Below, piece after piece: positions 52,501 to 60,400 of a stretch of 64,000 bases of DNA. Positions within the stretch are counted from its first letter, which is position 1. Each line of letters begins with the position of its first letter. The notes beneath the pieces are model-generated. The model did not search any database and had not been told where the DNA came from. It saw nothing but the letters and a program-made list of their open reading frames with translations. The translations under genes were made by a program, and so were the position numbers. This stretch comes from Balanoglossus misakiensis (Eukaryota; Hemichordata), in NCBI GenBank assembly GCA_040954595.2, contig CM082577.2:2728001-2792000 (forward strand), written 5' to 3'.

Positions 52501-54466
52501 TCCATGGATGCTACCAGTATTCTTTGGTTTAATTGATCCACATGGTTTCACTGTATCAGTCAGACCTATGCAGAAGGCAGTAGGGATGACAGCACTTAAT
52601 TTATATACATGTAATGCTTCATACTCTTGTTTTGAGATTATCAAATAATGAAATAACGTTTTTGAACAATTCAGCTTAATGCACAGTGAAATACATCAAC
52701 TTACACGTTGCCATTTTTTTTCAGCCACACTTGTAAACACCGCAGAAACCAAAACGAACACTAGAAGCAACAGAAATAATGAGAGAAACCCAGCTGAAGA
52801 AAGTAAGTTACATTACAAGATAATTATTAATCTATCTTTCATATCATATTTGTCAATAAACTTTTTTCAACAAAATACATGTGATTTATATATGTCCCTT
52901 CTTGAAAAAAAAGTGATCAGCAATGTCTGAAGAAAGTGGTATAGTTGGTAACTAAAGATTTCTGTGAGACTGATGATATTCTCTTCCCACAGTCTGCATT
53001 CGCACCAAAGAAACCACAGAATCCATGAATGTACCCAACATGCAGTGTCTGCCAGATGGCTCATTCTCTCCGCTGCAAATCACCAACAACGTGTACTACT
53101 GTGTCGATGTGCAAGGCAAAGTTGTTCCAGGAAGTCTGACTCCAATCGCCAACAATGTGATGGAACCAAATTGTGACATCTTCAAAAAAGGTATGTATGA
53201 TTTTAGTCTGCAGAAGTGTGTATATCATGACGAAAATGCACTTTGAACTGAGTTTCAAGGTACATGATGATCCGTAACATTGTGTGTTGAGCCATCAATG
53301 TCTGCTTGAGTCAAAATTAACCAAATTGTCTTTGTAAGGTTGTAGCTGTTTGACATTCTTTTTCCAAAATTGTTTTCATATACTAAAAAAATGCATTAGT
53401 TTACGTTAACAACTGTTGTTAGAAACTGATGAAAATTTTGTAATTCATATAATCCTTGGACTGTTTTGACAATGTTTGATTAATAGAACTCACATTGAAT
53501 GGTTTTTTCTGTCTATCACTTTGCTATACAGTCAATTTCACCACAACTACCGCCGTACCACCAATGCCGGTCTCCTTGCCAGTGGTCACTCCAATCACCA
53601 TCAGCACGCCATTCGGATCTCAGATCATCTATGTGGTGCCAGAGATCAGTACCAACCTGACATCAACCACTGAGCCCACTACCAAGCCAATTGTGGTGCC
53701 AATTGCCACCAACACAAGTAAGTTGAAATTACAACCTCTGTCCTGCTTCCACTTCCAGCTTAACCTTTTCACCACATTTTGCTCTTGCTTTTTTTTCATA
53801 GCTGTATCACCGTGCACACGCGCCCAACAGATTGCCAAGATCCTGAAGACCCCATCTCCAACCTGCCAAGAGAGTGGCTCTTTCCAACCTACCCAGTGCA
53901 GTAGGGACGTAAATGTTTGCTATTGTGTTGATGTCAACGGCGTGATCATCCCAGATACCATCAGCCCAGCCTGGACAGGTTCTCTCAATTGTGAAGAATT
54001 CGGCAAAGGTATGGTACATTAATTGTTGTTCAAATTCTACTAGAAACATTGTGTCATGGCCCACTTAAGCATGTACCAATAATGCATCAGTGATACTTTT
54101 GTGCAAGAGACCTGTTTTGTATGACACTTTTCCAATCTCGAAAGGCCATACATTGTGTCTGGAAAGAATCCAGAATTTGGCAGTATACATGTATGAGTCA
54201 ATGAAAACCAGATAACTAACAAGAATTTTGATAATTGTACTGAGTTGTATGTTTCTGTTGTTTTTTTTCAACAGTAACTGTCATTAATACAACTGTCACA
54301 ACAGTTTCCACCAACAATAACAACGGTAAGTTCATTATTGCATTTCTGAATAGGCCTTGCCTCTACTCTTGGTGAAAATGGTGTGTGCTCATGACTATTT
54401 ACCAGTAGTTTTTTAATGGAGATGACCAATGATGTTGCTTAAATTGCATTTTAGCCACCGTAGACT

Positions 54467-54499
<33 letters not shown>

Positions 54500-57400
54500 G
54501 CGTCTCTCTGGTTTTCTAGAAGTTGTTGGACCATGCACACGTCACAAGACAATCTTGCAAACCATTGGTCTCACAACCAGTCTGACATGCCATGACAACG
54601 GTACCTTTGTACCCATGCAAACACAAAACGACATCAACTTCTGTGTGGACAGCCAGGGTGTTACCGTGCCAGGAACCATCACTTACAATGCTGAGGGCAG
54701 ACCCAAACCAAACTGTGAACTCTACAGAACAGGTAAAACCAGGTGTTCTCATCAAACACATCAAATATAGAAATTCTGAAAGTACAATGGCTCGAAATTG
54801 TCACTTACCCAATAACACTTTTTAGCATATAATGAACATGTCTTTTCACCAAATTGTAAGTTTTTTTCCCATAAACCAGTGCATAATTCAGACATCTGAC
54901 AAAGAATTTATGAGTGTCTTTCCCATTTCGTTTCTTCCCAGTTAATCTGAACACGACCATCAATGGCACTGTCCTGCTGAACCCATCACTACAGCCTGTT
55001 GTCACCAAAGTCACCGTGCTCACAGCAACTGGACCTGAGACAATGCAGGTGGTTGTGGCGACGAACGTCACTGCGGAGAACACCGAGATCACGACACCGT
55101 TCACCAAGCCCGTCAACACCAACAACACCGCCAACAACATCACTGTTTCCAGCAAGAACTTGACTCCAGCCAATTTAGTTGCTGTTACAGTTATGACATC
55201 CAACGGGACAAAGACAGTCTACACCATCAAGCAGACCGTAAACAACAACGTCACTTCACCTATTCATGCACCTATCATCACAAACTCAAGTAGGTATACC
55301 CTAAACATACCGTTTAATGTGTAGTCGTTATCCTTTTGAAATAGGATATCATGTAATAATTGTCTTTTCCCCCCATTTTTATAGTTGTGCCACCATGTAC
55401 AAGAAATGAACAAGTTGCCAAGATTCTTGGAGTTCATGCCGCGACTTGTGAAGACAAAGGAATGTATTCTCCCAAGCAGTGTACTGATAATGTGTGCTAC
55501 TGTGTGGACATGATGGGCGTCATTGTGCCTGGCACTCTTGGACAGACGTATAGCAGTGAACTTGACTGTGAGCAGTACAGGAATGGTAAGTCATGGCTTG
55601 GCCATTTCATTCACCAGTGTGGAAAGTCTTAATTTTTGGTCTGTACCAAAAATTATATTGCAGGTATTGTCATGTTATGTACAGGGTGCAGGTGGAGTTG
55701 TAACAACTGGTCATTCATCATGTTTCAGTGAGCAGAATAGCAGAACTAGCCCATCAAAGAAAAGATATAACCAAAATAATATCAAAAGTTAGTGACTTTT
55801 GCCCTTTTATGAACATGTTATATTCTTCCTGTAACTCAGTTGTCACATTGATATTTTTTTCACTTACATCTTAAAAAATCATATTTTTGGTGAATTTTTC
55901 AGTTGTTCTCATCAACATGACAGAAACAGGCATCACAAAGTCAACCACCCCACATACTCCAAATGCAGAGACTTCCACTGACAACAACAGTGAAAATACC
56001 CCTAAAAGTAAGTAAATGTCTCCCTACATAGGTAATTGTCTTCCTTTCCCTTTGTAGGAGAGAACTACAATGTATATGCCCAGTAAACATATAATCTCTC
56101 AAGCCAGTATGATAGATAAATCCATAAATTTGTAATACAAAATACTTGACAGCTATTAAATGTATTGGGCAGTGGTATTTTCAGGTTGTTAAAAACTTCT
56201 CTCTGTTGTTTCCACAAGTGATTGGACCATGCACTCGTCACCAGGAGATTTGCGACAAGGCAGGCATTGCCAAGATGACTTGCAACCCAGAGAACGGTGC
56301 CTTTATGCCAGTGCAGTGCAGTTCTGGTGTCTGCTACTGTGTCGACATGCTGGGTGTGTCTGTTCCAGGAACTGTCACTGTCACATCTGATCCTACATCC
56401 ATGAAGTCTACTTGTGAGAAGTATAGAAAAGGTATGTACTGTGTGGTGGTGTGTTTCAAAGTGTGTAGTGAGATGCAGTCGTAGGAACATTTTGTATGTG
56501 TAGTGTTACACAAGAGTTGATGTGACGTGGTCTGATGTTTCCCTTGCATGGCTTTTGTTTCGGTCTCAGGAAACATATGGTTTTGGAGTGACTCAATTTA
56601 AATTAATTAGCATTTTTGAGGTGTATTGTTTAACTGAATTGGTGAGGTACTTAACATTGCCAAAAGGGTCACTTTTTTACTTTGTGCGAGTCTCACCACA
56701 GGTCGCAGTGACCCTTTTTTGGCATTGTATATAAATAAATTGGTACAGCATTTCAGTAACCAATTCTTCCTTTCTATTTCACAGTTAACATGAACATCAG
56801 TTTGAACGGCACAGTGATCTATTCACCATTCACCAATCCCATCGTGACAAACAAAACAATCTTGACATCCTCTGGACCGCAGACAGTGTGGGGCGTCGTT
56901 GGCACCATCTACAACCCTGCCAGTTTCGGCAACATGACCATACCGCTGCCGGACAGTCCCAACAGTTCCAACTTGGTGCCAGTCCTGATCAACTCCCCTA
57001 CGGGGCCAAAGACAGTGCTGATGATCCACCCCAACCAGGCGACCCCGACCGTGACGCCGCACGTCACCAACTCCAGCAGCAACTACACCGACGTCATCCG
57101 AACCCCGATGGGAACCATCAACGTCCGCGTCACCATCAACGCCTCCACGGACTTCCCGTCCTTCACCAACTACACCATCACCATACTGAACGCGACTCAG
57201 ACCGTCCCCGTGATGCCTAACAGAAACATCTCGGACGTCTTCCCACCGCAGCAGTTCCAGGTCACTCCGTACGGCATCCAGAGCATCAACACGCCAAGCA
57301 AAGTCCCGGTGGTGAAGACGCCGGTCAAATCGCCGTACTCCACCTACCCGCTGTTCCCGGTCTTGAGCACGCCGGACATGACCCAGACCACCGCCGAACT

Positions 57401-60400
57401 GTTCACCGCCAACACGCTGCACAAACTCGTCCCCGTGACGGTCATCTCCCCGAACGGACCCCTCACCGTCCTCATGCCCGAGACCACCCCACTGACCACC
57501 ACTAACACCACCGCCGTCAAGAACACCACCGAGACTGACCCGATAGTGGTGCCGGTGGTCATGATGACCGACTGGGGAATCAAGACCCTCTGGACCGTTG
57601 TCAACACCACCTACAAGAATGTTGAATTCGCAAAAGAGAATGTCCGCAATTACAATCCTAAGGCGAATGCCCCTGTTGTGGTTGCTTTGACCACCAATAC
57701 AAGTAAGTCAATCTCAGTAACTCTGATTAATATAAGCTGTAGAGGAAGGTGGCATCCCTAACTTTGCTTGGTCTGTGCTTATTGTGTTCTGCTGTTGCTG
57801 CTGCCTGTCACAAATTTTGTTTAGAGAGTTTTTACTGTATAATTATGTGTACAGTGAAACCTGTCTATTGAGAACACCTGTGGGAACAGATACAATTGTA
57901 ATCTGTCCTTTATAAAGAGGTGTCCTCAATAGACAGGTAATATGCTATTCACCTGTCCTTAATAGAGAGATGTCATGATAAGGTGTCTGCAATGACAGGT
58001 TCCACTGTATTTCATGATGTTCAAACTTTGTCTATTTCAGCGAAACCACCATGCCTTAGACATACAGAAGTGGCCAAGACGCTTCAAGCTCCTGAGCCAA
58101 GCTGTGAACCCAATGGTCAGTTTGCTCCCCTGCAGTGCACTGATGATGTGTGCTATTGTGTTGATATCAATGGTGTCATCATTGCTGAGACCATCATCCC
58201 ATACTATGTCGGTGTCAAACCACTGTGTGACAGATACAGAACTGGTAAGATATGACAGAAATTGTCCTCAGAGATTTTGGTCGTAAACACTTACAGTAGT
58301 AGAATTTGGAATATGTCTTTCCACTTGCATTTGCAAGCCACTCTACATGTAGTTGCATGAATGTTTTTGATTCTGGATCTTTGTGTGACTGTCAACTGTT
58401 GACTAACCCTTTTTGTTTTGTTAAAGTTTTTCATGTACTGTCCAGCAGTTGCATCCCAGGTCTATGTACATCAATGCATTTCTTAATAGTCCACTCGGGG
58501 AACTTCACGAAATATTGAAAGTTTGAGCCACTCATGTTTGGGTAAAATGTTGTTGTTTTCAAATCTTTAACTGACCTCAATTTTTATAATTTTTACTGTA
58601 CAGTAAGTCTGCTGAACACTTCTGTGAATGATGTCATTGTCAAGACCAAGGTCATCCCCCACCCATGGAACCCAGACACTGAGAAGACAATCACTACAGG
58701 TAGTTTTTTTTCATAATATTCACAAACTACAGACATTTCACTTCAATAGAATGTGTTCTAGTTTAAACCTAATCAAAGCAGTTAAGTTTAATCAGTCTTC
58801 ACCAGGGTGTGTAAACGCATTGTTTGTTATCTCTCTCTCACTCTCTCTCTTACACACTGTCACAGTTGAAGGACCTTGCACACGTCACAAAGCCATGGCA
58901 GATGAGATGGATCTGCTGTCGTCAATGAACTGTCATTCAAGCAATGGAACATTCACACCACTCCAGTGCCCAGACACAGATACTTGCTTCTGCGTGGACA
59001 GCCGTGGCATACCTGTACCGGGAACTTTGACATATCTTGATGCCAGCATGAAACTGCCCAAGTGTGAACAGTACAGAAATGGTAATTACTTTTTCTCCAC
59101 ATATATTACAGTGTATTTCTATGGTTCTATGTCAAATAAAAAACACCCCACAATTCATGGCAGCAATACCAAATAGTGACCAGTTTGGCCCACTTTTTTG
59201 TTTAGTACAATTGTTAAATATATCTTTGATTGACATCTTTTTTGTATATGTTGTCACCTTTGATTGACAAGTATTATTCTCAAAATCTGTTTATCTTATC
59301 AAGGATGTGATGATTTGTTTTGCAGCTATTATTTTATGACCTAGGGTGACCTTGCCAAGTCATGTGAGAGTTGACCACTATTTCACCTCAGATAAAAGCA
59401 TATCAGTTGTCATGATGTGTACAATCTGGTCAAAACATGTTTGTTTTCCTACGAAGGAACTGATCGTTACCAGATTTTAGTTTACCAAGTCTCATAAAAT
59501 AACATTTTGGCAAGAATATGAGCCAGCATGTTACAGTGTTATTTTGTAATGAGCTCCCTCAAATGAAAGACCTTTTTTTAATATGTGTCACAAACATAGA
59601 AACAAGCCCTGCATGTCAGCATATTACTCATTTAATGTAATTCCAGTGTTTTCACAAAGACGATATTGAACATATTAAACTTGAAAAATAATCCTTTCTT
59701 GTACATAATTGTAGATGACTATGACTGTAAAGTACTTTTTGTTGATCATCATTTGATTTTTGTGAATCCTTTGCGTATTTTTCCAGTTAACCTGAACCTG
59801 ACCGTGTACAACAATCTCATCCTGCCGCCATACATGCTTCCCGTGGTCACAAACAACACTGTGCTGACGCCCACTGGTCTGAAGACTGTGCTGACAGTCC
59901 TGGCTCCGTGCGTTATCAGCCTAACCAAGAACGTGACTCAGCTGCCGTTCAACGTCCCGGCCAACCTGACCGACACCACGCTGAGCAACCCGCAGAAAGT
60001 TGCGACCAACATCACCGTCATGACGCCGCAGGGGCCAAGGACAGTCAATGTCACGCTCACCTTGGCGGTCACAAACACCACCGTCAACTCCACTACTCTG
60101 AGTGACAACACAGTGAAGATGAACCCAACACCTGAGTTCACAACTCCCGTCCGAATTCCAATTGTTCCTACCGTGACAGTCAGCGCGCCAAAAGTGTCGT
60201 ACAAGCAGTCGCAAAATCGCAAGTGGTGGACCGATGCTGTCACGCCAAACATTGTCACACCCTACACCAACATGTACACTGAATCTTTCGTCAGAACGAC
60301 TATGACGGCCCCTGTGACTGTGAACTCCACGGCTCCACTCACTCTGACACCCCTCCTGCCATACAACACAACCACCACCTCTACCCAGACGCCATGGTTC

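Noticed and set aside
55730-55789. Possible extra exon between exons 50 and 51 (TTTCAG acceptor, open frame)
   Set aside because: It would end in phase 0 before GTTAGT and break the phase-1 rule; the exon at 55903-56007 joins correctly without it.
56823-57422. 199-codon minus-strand frame
   Set aside because: Antisense shadow of giant exon 53, which has matching splice sites, phase and motif repeats on the plus strand.
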